Positions 1 to 12,700 of a stretch of DNA of 64,000 nucleotides are shown in pieces. Made by a program: the position numbers and the translations under genes. The number at the start of each line of letters is the position of its first letter. Within the stretch, counting starts at the first letter, position 1. The stretch is from Tridacna crocea (taxonomy: Eukaryota > Mollusca > Bivalvia > Cardiida > Cardiidae). The stretch lies in NCBI GenBank assembly GCA_943736015.1, contig OX031063.1, forward strand, positions 39,882,672 to 39,946,671, in the 5' to 3' direction. Below the pieces are notes generated by a model, which saw only the letters and a program-made list of their open reading frames with translations, was not told the DNA's origin and made no database searches.

Positions 1-1415
1 CTTCAAATTAGGACCAGTTCAAAAATTGGTCGTTTGGTAAAGAAGTAAAAGCCAAACTCCTCTTGAATCACCAGCACCAAATATTGTTCCCCATGGATAT
101 CATAGGAAGATGATTCAATGACTGTTCAGAAACATGGTAAAATTTCATGTTTTTCAAATCTTTTGGCTTCCATGAAAGCTGGGCCATATCTGGGTAAAGG
201 TCTTGCTCATTGGGTAACATTTGTTGGAAACCTTTAAAGAACTGCAGTGTATGGTTATCATCCAATCTTCAAGAAGCTTTGTGAAAATGTTGTATTTTTT
301 TTATATCTAAATCTTCAGTTTTAAAACTGGATCATGTATGAACAAAATTAGATAAGTAAATGGGTTCAAAATCGCTCATAGCATTCACCGAATCTTTACA
401 AGAGAATATTTTGTTGGAGATTGTTATAAGGTATGGGGGGGGGGGGGGGGTTGTTGAATTTTCCTCATGGTAGTGTTCTTTATTGTTTGCTTTTGAAAGG
501 CTTTTGTAGGCAGATATTTTTCTTATGCTTACATCTTTCTGCTAGAGTTCAAAAGTGTTTAGCTTTTAACAAATCCAATTGATGTGCTTGATTGGAGTTC
601 CTCTGACCATTTTGTTATGTAGAAATTATAAAGAAAATACTTTAAGGATTTCAAGGATTGATAAATTTGAAGATGGCTTAGATGTAGATCATGCTGCAAA
701 TAATGGCATTTTGATCTTCAAATTACAATGTGGGATACACATTATTTCATAACTTTTGTATTAAACTGTATTTCATTAGCAACTTTTTCCCTTTGTATCA
801 TGATATTTCATTAAATTTGATTTGAGCACTAGTTTTACAGTAGTAATAGGTTGCAATGTTTGGCATGAATCATCATTTTTGGTTTTCAAAGGTGAATATG
901 ATAGATATTGGTAAGTTTTTTCAATTATTGTACCATTCCACATTATGTAATTCAACCATATTATAATTGTGATTTATCTGTGTATTTCCAATCCGAAAGA
1001 GAATTGTTTCTAAAGATCGGAAACAGACTTGTCATGTAGGAGCAGTTCTAATTTCTAATTTAGAGCTCTCAGATTTTATCCTATGTTGATTTTTTAGGAA
1101 AAGAAAAATAACTTGAACTATACTTTTTTTTTTTAAAAAAAAAGTGACCTTAGGCCAAAAAAAAAAGAAATGAAACACAGCATCAGTGAGGAAAAAGACC
1201 TACAACGCCAATTTCGAGGTTATAATGACCAGAATAACTAACAAACTATTGGGTGGTCTAGACCAGCATTTGCACGCGGCTTTATCTCCTTTTACCATTT
1301 GTTCTCCAAACTACTGGAGACAAATCATATCATTCTAGTTGCAATTACCGGTAAAGTGTTGTCAGCATATGTGTTTAGTATGGGCAACTCTAGAACATAG
1401 TAATCAGTGAAGAGT
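1..1415. other. GRAF intron sequence, no gene recognised
   Basis: AT-rich intron. Holds a 16-base G run at 435-450 and A/T homopolymers near 1120-1170. No BAR-domain exon could be recognised on either strand. Confidence 0.6.
435..450. repeat. Poly-G run
   Basis: Sixteen consecutive G residues; the exact length is likely to be unreliable in sequencing. Confidence 0.95.
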
Positions 1416-1643
1416 TTAACTCGTTACCAAACGAAAAAATTTTAGACTAGTCCAAATCAAAAGCATTTGCAGGCAAAAAAATAAATGAGGCTTAAAAGTT
1501 GAAATTTGTTATGGGAAGGTAGAAAACATTGTGGGAAAAGGAGAAAATGCTGATTACCAGCATTTTCTCCTTTTCCCACTATGTTTTAAAAAATCTTCTC
1601 TTCCAGGGTCATTAAAACACGGAATTGTGTGGTAAGGAGTTAA
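1416..1643 (-). mobile_element. Hairpin MITE A, complete
   Basis: Flanked by TTAA on both sides, 228 bp. R arm first, apex GATTACC, L arm last. The hairpin right arm has CCCACTATG for CCCACAATG, one of few mismatches. Confidence 0.92.
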
Positions 1644-2140
1644 TTCTTCTATGAATTGTTACCTTTTGAGCTTTTATTTCTATTCAGTTTCCTATATGGA
1701 AACAAAATGCTGAGATGATCTTGACTATAGCATTGCATTTTCCAATAATTTTGATACCAGCTTTGCATTTCCTGTGCATTCTGAATCTTGTTTTCAGCCT
1801 TTATTTTTGACCTAGTTGCAATAGTGCTGTTCTTTTTTTTTCCATGACATTTTCCCGTTCCGCCAACGAACTATCTCTCTTTACTTTAAGCTCAGATTAT
1901 TACATAACTTTATTTTAAGATATTCAATACTTTTTTATTTACCCTCGATTTAAGCGTTTGAAAGATGATCATTCATGTACTATTGTATCTTTCTTTGTCA
2001 TAATACAGCATTTGTGTATGGTGAGACTTGAAAAAAGCCTAAATTTTGTTGTCTAGCATAGAGTTGCTATCTGTGCCAAATGACAAACTTTGAGACACAT
2101 CCATTTTGAAAGCATTGCAACAAACAAATCAAATGCTGCT

Positions 2141-2374
2141 TTAACCCTTAACCACACAATCCCTACTTTTGAGGTCCCTGAGATAGAAGCCTTCAGAAAA
2201 CATTGCGAGAAAAGGAGAAAATGCGGGTAACCAGCAATTTCTCCTTTTCCCACAATGTCTTCTACTCTCCACAAATCAAATTTCAAAATTTCAGTCACTT
2301 TTATTTTGTCGTCTGCAAATGCTTTCGATTTGGACGAGCCTAAAAATTAATATTGTCGTTTGGTAATGAGTTAA
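2141..2374 (+). mobile_element. Hairpin MITE A, complete
   Basis: TTAA at both ends. Loop region is altered to GCGGGTAACCAGCAATT; R arm ends TCGTTTGGTAATGAG-TTAA. Its right TTAA is followed directly by another partial copy. Confidence 0.9.
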
Positions 2375-2525
2375 GGAATGGATTTTAAAAAGAGCAAAAG
2401 CATTGTGGGAAAAGGAGAAGCTGATAGTTACAAGCATTTTCTCCTTTTCCACAGGGCTTTCATGCCTTCACAAGTCTTCTTCATCTAAATTGTTTAAACT
2501 AAAGGATTGTGTAGGAATATTTGAC
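2371..2525 (-). mobile_element. Hairpin MITE A, partial
   Basis: Core at 2401-2455 (GTGGGAAAAGGAGAAG...CTCCTTTTCCAC). The R arm is largely missing; the copy abuts the right TTAA of its neighbour. Confidence 0.65.
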
Positions 2526-2706
2526 TCTTTACCAAACAATTTTGTGATTTTGAAACAAATGGAAAGAGTAAAAAGCACAGTTAACTCCAGCAGGGTAGAA
2601 AACATGGTGGGAAAAGGAGAAAGTGGTGGTTACCTGCATTTTCTCCTTTTCCCACAGTGTTTTCAAAAGGCTTCTAAAAACCAGGGATTGGTTGGTAAAG
2701 AGTTAA
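2524..2706 (-). mobile_element. Hairpin MITE A, shortened R arm
   Basis: Starts CTCTTTACCAAACAA, ends GGTTGGTAAAGAG-TTAA. Core apex changed to GTGGTTACCTGC. L arm has AAAACCAGGGATTGG, a variant shared with family C. Confidence 0.8.
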
Positions 2707-2761
2707 AGATGAAAGATCAGATTTGATATAGAATGATTAGTATGTATCAGTAACGTAGAAG

Positions 2762-2990
2762 TTAACCCATTACCACACAATCCCTACTTTTGACGCCCCT
2801 GAGAAAGAAGCCTTTTGAAAACACTGTGGGAAAAGGAGAAAATGCTGGTAACCAGCATTTTCTCCTTTTCCCACAGTGTTTTCTACCCTTTTCAGAACAA
2901 ATTTCTATTTTTCAGTCACCTTTATTTTTTCGTCTGCAAATGCTTTCAATTTGGACAAGTCTAAACCTTCCTCGTGTGGTAATGGGTTAA
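2762..2990 (+). mobile_element. Hairpin MITE A, complete, well preserved
   Basis: TTAACCCATTACC to GTAATGGGTTAA, 229 bp. Hairpin perfect over about 33 bp per arm. Both arms carry the matched change CACTG/CAGTG instead of CATTG/CAATG. Confidence 0.96.
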
Positions 2991-3154
2991 GAATGGTAAT
3001 TTTAATGTAAGATTGGTTGTTATAAGATTTCATCTTTTCATATAGATATTGTTTCTTGACTCTGTACCAGACAAAAAGAATTGAAACTTTTTCAAATTGA
3101 AGGTGTCTTCAGAAGAAAAATTCAGTGTGGCTCAATTGATAGGCTCTGTAGTTA

Positions 3155-3378
3155 TTTACAAAACAATCCCATGTTTTAACGACACAAGGAAAAATTGCTT
3201 TAGAAAACATTGTGAGAAAAAGAGAAAATGCTGGTAACCAGCATTTTCTCTTTTTCCCACAATGTTTTCTATCCTTTCAAACATGAATTTCACAAATCCA
3301 GTCATTTTCAATGTGTCAACTTGGCAAGTGCTTTCCACATGGAATTGTCTAACAGTTTCTTGTCAAGTAAAGGGTTGA
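3155..3378 (+). mobile_element. Hairpin MITE A, diverged termini
   Basis: Hairpin at 3206-3273 with both arms altered together (AAAAAGAG and CTCTTTTT). Ends are decayed (GTAAAGGGTTGA). Lies upstream of the first PH exon. Confidence 0.85.
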
Positions 3379-3449
3379 GACATTGCCTTCTAAAACAGAC
3401 AACTTTTAAATCTTCTTTGTAAACAGGAATAATATGAGTGGATTGCTGG

Positions 3450-3600
3450 TAAAGGTTAAAGGAGAAATACATGTATGTGAGAAAACATTGTGGCAGTGGG
3501 AGTAATTGCTCCCATGACCACAGTGTTTCTATGCAGGTCTTCTGCAAGTACAGAAAGGAGGCAATCAGTTCTCTCTCCCATTCTTTTTTCACACCAAAGA
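3450..3600. mobile_element. Hairpin MITE, very diverged
   Basis: Core 3479-3531 reads AACATTGTGGCAGTGGGAG and CTCCCATGACCACAGTG, still foldable but unlike the A, B or C cores. Flanking arms not recognisable. Confidence 0.45.
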
Positions 3601-3644
3601 GATTACAAATTTAGATGATTACATCTATTTCTGTATATTTTCAG

Positions 3645-3714
3645 AAACCAGTAGATAATACAGGTACCATGAAAGGCATGGTGAGACAGGGCTACCTATA
3701 TCTAATGGAGAAAA
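3645..3714 (+). CDS. GRAF exon: start of PH domain
   Basis: Acceptor TTTTCAG, donor GTAGGT, ends in phase 1. Encodes [23 protein letters not shown], of which [10 protein letters not shown] is the first PH strand. A donor 4 bp downstream would break the frame with the next exon. Confidence 0.93.
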
Positions 3715-6700
3715 GTAGGTATCTTTTTTCTTAACCACAGAGCACAAAGTAAACCCAACAGACCTTTTAACCCTTTGGCTACTAAGCACAGCTCACTGAC
3801 CTTTTGCAGACAATGAAGATCAAGATCAGGCTGCACAGAATGTGCAGTATGATCTTTGATCTACAATGTCCAATATAGACATATTACCTAATCAAAAAAA
3901 TACCCATGAAATAGCGAAATTCAGGTTTTTAATATCAGTTTAAAATTTTCATTTCATTTATCTAGCAGAATAAGGGGGGTCAAATATACAATTAAGACCC
4001 ACTTTGTTACCCTTACTGTACAATCCAAGGTTTTAATGACCCTGAGATAGAAGGCTTTTGAAAACATTGTTTTTTCTACCCTTTCATAGAGAATTTCAGT
4101 TATTTAACCCGTTACCAAATGACAATATTTTAGGCTTGTCCAAATCGAAAGCATTTGCAGGCGATAAAATAAAAGTGACTAAAAATTTGAAATTTGTTTT
4201 GTGAAGGGTAGAAAAAAATTGTGAGAAAAGGAGAAAATGCTGGTTACCAGCATTTTCTCCTTTTCCCACAATGTTTTCTGAAGGCTTCTTTCTCAGGGTC
4301 ATCAAAGGAGGGATTGTACAGTAAAATGCAAAATGCCAACTTTTACCAACCCTGGGAAAGAGTAAAATTTTGTTGTTTGGTTATGAGTTAATAATTCTTC
4401 GACCAACATTACATGTATTTGAGAACTCATTCCCTTAGAACATTGTCCCAATTTTACTGTATTTCAGAGGCTCTGGCTACCACTTGGAACAAGCACTGGT
4501 GTTGGTACAAAAAAGACGGGAAACAGTTTTATATGGTACCCTACAGTCAAGTCACTGGTAAACTAGTAAGTGACACATTCCTTGCATTTTGAAATCTTTT
4601 CCTGCCTGCATCATTCTCTTGTCAAGGTTTCAGAAGTGGAAATTTAAGGTACTTTTGTGGTGAAAATTTTACTTGAAGAAGTTGACATACCAATTTTAAT
4701 CCTTAACCGAACAGTCCCATCCTTAACAACCCCTATTAATCCTTTACCAAACAATCCCTGCTTTTCATGACTCCGAGATAGAAGCCTTTTGACAACATTG
4801 TGGGAAAAGGAGAAAATGCTGGTAATGAGCATTTTTTCCTTCTCCCACAATTTTTTCTACTCTTCACAAAACAAAGCTCAAATTTTCAGTCACTTTTATT
4901 TTGTCGTCTGCAAATGCTTTCGCTTTGGTCAAACCTAAACATTTTGTCGTTTGGTATTTAGTTAAAGTACCAGACAATATGGATTCAATATCAGACTGCA
5001 CATTTTAGTAGTCCTTTGTATATGTTGACTGTAAAAGCAATAAATGTTAACTCTGTACCAACAAACAAAATTTTTAGACTTGTTTAGAGTGAAAGCATTC
5101 TCAGACAACAGAATATCTGTGACTCAGAACTGACATTTATCTTAGAATGGGTATAAGATTTGGGAAATGATGATTACTTGCATTTTTGCTACTGTGGATA
5201 TAGCATATAACTCCACTTTCTGCATTCTTATTTTGATCCACACTTTGAAAGCAACTGATACTGCATCTTGAAATAGAAAGGGATAACTCTTTAACATGCA
5301 AACGTAAGTTTTAGCAACCCCAACAGAAGAAAATCCTTGGTAACAGTGTGGAAAAAGGAGAAAATGATATTTACCAGCATTTTTCCCTTTTCCCATATTG
5401 CTTCCACTCTTTTAATGCAAATTTCAGTTTTTGACTTAACTTTTTACCAAAAAAGAAAGTTCTTGACTTGCCCAAATTGAAAGCAGTTACACACGACAAG
5501 TGGGGCTCAAGTAATGAATTTTCTTTGAAAAGGTAGAAAACATTGTTTGAAAAAGAGAAAAGGCTGCAGTGTCTTCAAAAGTCTCTTTCTCAGGTTAGGT
5601 AGATGCCATTTCTCAGGTTAGGTAGATGCCGTGAATGTGTAAGAACCGGTTGAAATCATACATTTTTAAATTTTTTATGTACATGTTTATGTTGTTTATT
5701 TCCAGAACAATTCAGGTGAAACCCTGAAATTAAAGTCATGTACAAGAAGAGCAACAGATTCAATAGAAAGGCGATTTTGTCTTGATATAAATGTAGAAGA
5801 AAAGTAAGATGGATTTTTCTTTTATTGTTAAGCCTTTGTTTTGTCAGCTAATCATTGTACAAGATATTTTTAGATATTCTAAAAACTGTTATGAAGGACA
5901 AAAAGGGGAAAAAATTGAACAAAATTAAAGCATTGTTTGTAAATACATGGTTTAGAAAGACTTGTCAGAAATGCATCAGATTTTCTATTATAAGGCAAGG
6001 CTCTTTTCCCACATTGTTTTCAAAAGATAGGCTGTGGTGAGCGATTAAAAATGTTGGTAAAATAATGTAAGATGTGATTTTGGAAGAATGCATCTTTTAT
6101 ATCTGATCTTAATCTTACTGGGCCTATATATACATAGTTGCAATCAATATGATAAGATTGCAGTACCTTGCAATAAAGAAGTATCGGTACATGTTTTTTG
6201 AAAAATTGTGGGAAAAGGAGAAAATGTGGGTAAGTAGCATTTTTAGCTTTTCTCGAAATGTTTTCTATGCTATGAAAGAAAGAAATTGGTATTCCAACAA
6301 AATTTCATTTTGTCGTTTTGGAAATGCTTTCTTTCTGGCTCATTCCAAAAAGTTTGGTGTTTTGTGGAGACTAAGAAAGCTGGAATAGCATGTATAGGCA
6401 AGCTTGCAAGCGCCAGTACAAGAACTAAGGTTTATAAAAAATGATATACATAACTGGTATTTTTGTTCTATATTTAATAGGCCTAATACAGTGTTAACAT
6501 TCCAAGCTTTGTCTGAAGATGACAGAAAGTTGTGGATGGATGTCATGGATGGAAAAGAACCTGTAAGTTTATTATTATTATTAGGAATTTAGCTCTATTT
6601 TTAGCTGGGCTGTTTTCACAGGAAACATCAAGGCATTACCATAGCCCTGTTTTTGTTGGTGTTGTAGTCATCTGTGTCTGATAAAAACTATTACATTTTA

Positions 6701-9700
6701 TAATATTTCTGTCATTACGGAAGATATTTACCAAAACTGGGACTAACTGTAAACAATCAAATGGGGGAATTCATACAAAAAAGGCAAATGCCCATAAAAA
6801 TATTTTGACATGGTTATGTCCCTTTGTTTAATTAAAAGTTTTACTGGAAATCTCTCTATTCCTACCATAGCAAGCCAAGTGAAGGCACCCTTATGCAGTG
6901 CTTTTGGTTATTAATTATTGCTCACCTGAGAACGTAGTCCATATTTGTTATAGCATCATAAAGAATTAAGGTGATAATGAAACATGTTTGTTTGAATTTT
7001 CCCCATGTACAAAAGTAAAAAGTAATTGAGTTTTGCTCTGTGAAAATGAGTGTTTAACTCTTTACCATTCGAGAAAATTTTAGACTGGTTCAAATTGAAA
7101 GGATTTGCAGACGACAAAATAAAGGTGAATGAAAATTTGAAATTTGTTCTGGGAAGGGTAGAAAACACTGTGGGAAAAGGAGAAAATGCTGGTTACCAGC
7201 ATTTTCTCCTTTTCCTACAGTGTTTTCATAAGGCTTCTTTCTCAGGGGCGTCAAAAGTAGGGATTGTGTGGTAATGGGTTAATGATTGAACAAACATGAT
7301 CAACTTGTCTAAGCCTAAATGCAGACTTTCATGAGTCCATCAATTTTTTGCATATCAAAGGACTACTACCTCTGGATTCAGTCAATTGCTGGATGAAATA
7401 GGTTTTAGGGATCTAGACTTCTTATTTCATGCTTTCTGGTAGGATACCAAGAAATAGCAGTGAAAATATTTTTTGATATTCCACGGGAATGACCAGTAAA
7501 AATGCCGATTTTTATATTCTAGCTACCTATGTAAAATATGTCTGACTTAAAACCGAGATGGAAATATGATGTCATTTACCTCACATTTCTCACGCTTGAT
7601 GTAATATTGCAAAGGGTTGCTATGTGGAGGGGGTACACCATGGGGAATAACTGAAAAGACTGTACTTGATTTTGATAAGGCTCTTCCCAGAAAGGGCTAA
7701 AAGCATGAAATAAATAGAACATCGTTTTTTTTGGTGAAAGAGCGAAATTTATTTTATCTCATGAACACCATCGGTAATATTTTCACTAGTGGCTGTGCAA
7801 ATGGTGAAAATAATACAGATAGTGTTCACTTGAAATAAATTTTGATCTTTCTCCGAAAAAAACAAATATCCTTTATACGTTAATTCAGGTAATGGACCAT
7901 TATGAACTTCTTTTTTTTTTCATACAGTTTATAGTAAATTTCTTTTACTTGTTCTGATAAAGCTTGTTTTTAATTTTCAGATTTATAATAAACCAAAGAC
8001 ATCAACAGATGAATGTAAGTGTGTTTTCTTGTGTCATTTCATCTGGATCATGCCAGAATTAAAGGGCCCTCCCAGATAAGGTCTGTCCTTGTAAGGGTAG
8101 AAAACATTGCAGGAAAAGAAAAAAATGCTGGTCACCAGCATTTTCTCTTTTTTCCAATATGCTTACAGGCAGCCTTTTTCTCAGGGTTTGTATAACTCAG
8201 GACTGTATGCTAAAGGCCTAATTGACCCCAGCTGATAGCAGTGGTCATTGGGCAAGGGATTGGAAAGCCCCAGTCAAGGACTGGTAGAACATAATAAAGA
8301 CATAAATGAATAAGATGTTGCTATAATATGGCTTGAATACTGTTGCAAGCATCATAAGCCCTTATTCAGTTATATTATAAAAGTATGTTACTTGCTGTAG
8401 TAGTTCTAAAACTGGTGACTGATCTCCACACATGCCAATTCAGGAAAAAACTTTTGTGTGACTGCGACTTTTTTTCAGTATGTATGTTATTCTGCAAAGC
8501 TTTTGTTTTGTAAGGAGTTACTCTCTTAATGATAAAGCTATGAAAGCCATTTACAAAGAATATGAGCAAGACTGATACTTATCTTTTTATGAACTGACAC
8601 ATATCATTTTATGAACTATTTTTCAAGTATTCAGTCATCTATTTGTGTAAAATAAGTTTGGAAAGAGGAGCATGGCAGGCAGTGTCTGATTTCTTCCTTT
8701 TTTATTTACAGCTTCATTAGATGATGTTGGTTTCAATTTTATTAACAGATGTTTAAGTGCAATAGAAAATAGAGGTAAGATTTCTTTCATATTAAAAATC
8801 TAGACTGTTTTATTACCTTCTGCAAGTGAAGCATTTTATTTTCTTGCAAACTGCATTTTGTGAAAGCATTCTTATATAATAGCATGCCTGCAACTGGTGC
8901 TGCACTGTTTTCATTTTTATTAATCCTTTACCATAATTACTTTCAATTTGGACAAATCTCCATATCTGTTGTGCAGTAAAGAGTTAAATCTAAACTATGT
9001 TGTTTATATATCAAAATTTCAAAAGGATGATTTAAAAGTTGTCTGCTTCAAATCTGCTTGAGGAGATTTTGAGTCACATTTATTTGCTTTTTTGTAATTT
9101 TTTCATGACGTTTCTTGTTATTATACTGATTGCCTGTGATATGGTTATGAAGGCAGTTCTTTGTCATTTTCATGACCAGATATTAACTGTGACTGATTAA
9201 TTACTTAAAAAATTGCTGTTTTTAACTCTTTTTCCAAAAGACAGAATGTTAGATTTGTCCAAATCATAAGCAATTGCAGATGACAAAGAGTTTTGTCTTT
9301 ATTTTTGTGTAAAGCAGGCAGTGGCTTAGAAATAGTAGTTTGGGATGAACCAGTTAACCCATTACCACACAGTCCCTACTTTTGACGACTGTGAGAAAGA
9401 AGCCTTTAGAAAGCATTGTGGGAAAAGGAGAAAATGCTGGTAACCAGCATTTTCTCCTTTTCCCACAATGTTTTCTACTCTTCACAAAACAAATTCAAAT
9501 TTTTCAGTCACTTTTATTGTGTCGTCTACAAATACTTTCAATTTGGACGTACCTAAAATTTTGTCGTTTGGTATTGAGTCAAAGGAACAGCAGGAATGCA
9601 TTTGCATGTAGACTGACCAATGTAGCAGAATTGAAGTACCTTCAGAATCAGTCTAAAGACTGAACAAAAGTACAAACTATGGCTTATTTCAAATTCATTA

Positions 9701-12700
9701 TGTTGAAATCTTTGATAAAACTTTCATATTTATAGTATTTATCTTATATATGATTATATTATCTGCAGGTTGTTTTTTATGAAGAAGTAGAAAAATAACG
9801 GATAAGCTCCAAATAAAATAAAAAGCCGAATGCATTATTTTGTCTCCTTGCAGGGTTGGATGATCAGGGCTTATATCGTGTGGTAGGGGTTAATTCTAAA
9901 GTAAATAAATTAATTGCCATGGGTCTAGATAAAAAGAAAGCTGACAAACTAGACTTGAATGATCCGGGGCAGTATGAAACAAAAACTATCACAAGTGCTG
10001 TAAAAAACTATCTCCGGTAAGTTCATGTTAATTTTTTTTTCCAACGCTGTCATTGTCAATATTAGGGGACCTTGTGAAGAGGGCTTTTGAAAATGTTTTT
10101 GGGAAAAGAAAAATGCCAATAAAAGAATGTTTCCATAATGATTTTTACTTTTTAAAGACAAGTCCCATCATCTGAATTATATTTTTTTTCATTTTCTTGT
10201 CAGCAAATGCTGTAAAATTTTTTCATGTTGTGAGGAGTTGACAGACTCAATAAAACCTAAGTGAAAAGTTAGCTTTATACCAAGCAACAAAATTTTAGAT
10301 TTGTCTGAATTGGAAGTTTTTTCAGGCAACAAATAAAATGTGGTTCAATTTTGTTTTTTTTTTTGTTTGTTACGAAACATTTGAAAACATTGTCAGAAAA
10401 GGAGAAAGTGCTGGGTAACAGCATTTTCTTGTTCAGCCACAATGTTTTCATAAGTTGCTTCTTATGGATGTTATAAACACAGGATTATTTGGTAGAGGTA
10501 TTATGTAGAATAATTTTAAAACTTTTCTTTGTGTTTAATCCATTTATGCACAAGTTTTTTGAGTCCTTTCAAAACAAATTAAAAATTTCAGAGTGGAAAT
10601 AAGTTTAAGGGTAAGGGTTTTTAGAAATATTATGAACAGGCTAAATTGTGTAACAATCCATTCTCCATCATGTGTGCATACCAAGCCAGCCTGTGAAAGG
10701 TCATGTTTTGAAAGTGATAGAGCTTTTTTTTTTTTGAAGATAGTACTAAATCAAAAACTAGTTAAATTGAAATATTGATGAAGTATGACATATACATGTA
10801 ATTCTTTTATGTCTTCTTTTTAAGATCCCTTCCAGAGCCTTTAATGACCTTTGAACTCCATCCTGACTTCATTGCTGCTGCTAGTAAGTCCAGTTTACGC
10901 TTTTTCCACGGCAAATTCTCGAATTCACAACTTAAAGACTGTATTACAACAGAGATAAAAATGAATTATAGTTGTTAAGATTACAAATAAATTAGGATCA
11001 AAGAAAAACTCAGAGCTATGAACCACCCACCTGCATTCTTCAATCAAAAGCAGAAATGTTAGATGAATAGAGACATAAACCATTGGGCTTGGACAGGGTA
11101 TAGTTTAGTAAGTAAACCAGTGGTGTGTCCTTTCGAATATTCAAAGTCTATTTAACCCTTTTCTCCATAGATACTCAATGCTTGTGGGAGCCTTTGGAAA
11201 ACATTGTGGCAAAAGGTGAAATTGCGCGTAACGAGCAATTTCACCTTTTGTTACAATGTTTTCAATGCTATCACAAGGTGTCATATACACATAAGAAAAG
11301 GCATCATCCTTGCTGTTATTTAGGGTCAATTAGAGATACCATAGAAATACCTTATGGGGTAAAGGCTTAACGCTTTACCATACAGCAAAACTTTAAATGT
11401 GACTGACTAATTAAACTTGGGTTTGTAGACAAATTTGGCTCAAATGATGAAGCTTGTCCTTGGTGTCGTAGAAAACATTGTAGGAAAAGGAGAAAATGCT
11501 GGTTACCAGCATTTTCTCCTTTTCCTACAATGTTTTCAGAAGGCTTCTTTCTCAGGACTATTAAAAGTTGGGATTGTTTGGTAAAGGGTTGAATTGAGTC
11601 TGGATGACAACTGCTGACTGATAACCCTTCACGAGATGGAAAAAAAATTCAGACTTCAAAATGGAAAAGATCGGCATACAAGAAAATAAATACAACTGAA
11701 AAGTTGAAATTTGTTTGGCGAAGGGTTGAAAACATTATAGAAAAAGGACAAAATTCTGGTTGCTGCCGTTTCCTTTTTTTCCAAGAAAGTTTTAACCCTT
11801 TACCACACAATTCCGACTTTTGACGACCCTGAAACTTTTTTAAAACATTGCAGGAGAAGGAGAAAATGCTGGTTACAAGCCTCCTTTTCTATCCTTTCCA
11901 ATACAATTTTCAATTTTTCAGTAATATTTATTTTTTGGGTCGGCAACTGCTTTCAAAATGAATTAGTCTTAAACTTTGTCATCTGGTCAAGGATTAAAGC
12001 TTCTCTGTCTGGATGGTTGAATGTCTGGAGAATGTAGTAAAGGGTTAACTCTACCACACAGTCCGGACTATTAACAACCCTGAGAAAGAAGCCTTTCGAA
12101 AACATTGTGGGAAAAGGAGAAAATGCTGGTAACCAGCATTTTCTCCTTTTCCCACAATATTTTCTATCCTTTTTACAAAACAAATTTCAACTTTTTGGTC
12201 ACTTTTATCTTATTGTCTGCAAATGCTTTCAACTTGGACCAGTCTAAAATTTTGTCGTTTGGTAAAGAGTTAACTTAGGTGAAAGCAGGGAGCTTTTTCA
12301 AATGATGGTTTAGGCTCTGCTGTCTTATTTTGATCTACACTGTCTGCTTATATGGTCATGGCTATGATGTAAAATATCTGAGTTGCAGTGAATTGTATTT
12401 TGAGCCATTGAAAGAGGTGGAGTCGATTTATCAAGTGCTTAACCCTTTCCCAAACAACAAATTTTGGACCCTTCCAATCCGAAAGAATTTGCAGATGACC
12501 CTTCTAAACCGAAAGAATTTGCAGATGACAATTTTAGATTTGGAGAAAATTGCAGAAAGTTCTCTAAAAGAGTAGAAAACACTGTGGGAAAAGGAGAAAT
12601 TGCTCGTTACGAGCAATTTCTCCTTTTCCCACAGTGTTTTCAAAGACTTTTACTGCAGACACGTAAAAACCAGGGCTTGTTTGGGAAAGGATTAATAAAA

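Noticed and set aside
68-265. Minus-strand frame of 65 codons (KGFQQMLPNEQDLYPDMAQL)
   Set aside because: Looks protein-like in composition but matches no family I know, is short, and lies antisense in a GRAF intron. Left as unexplained.
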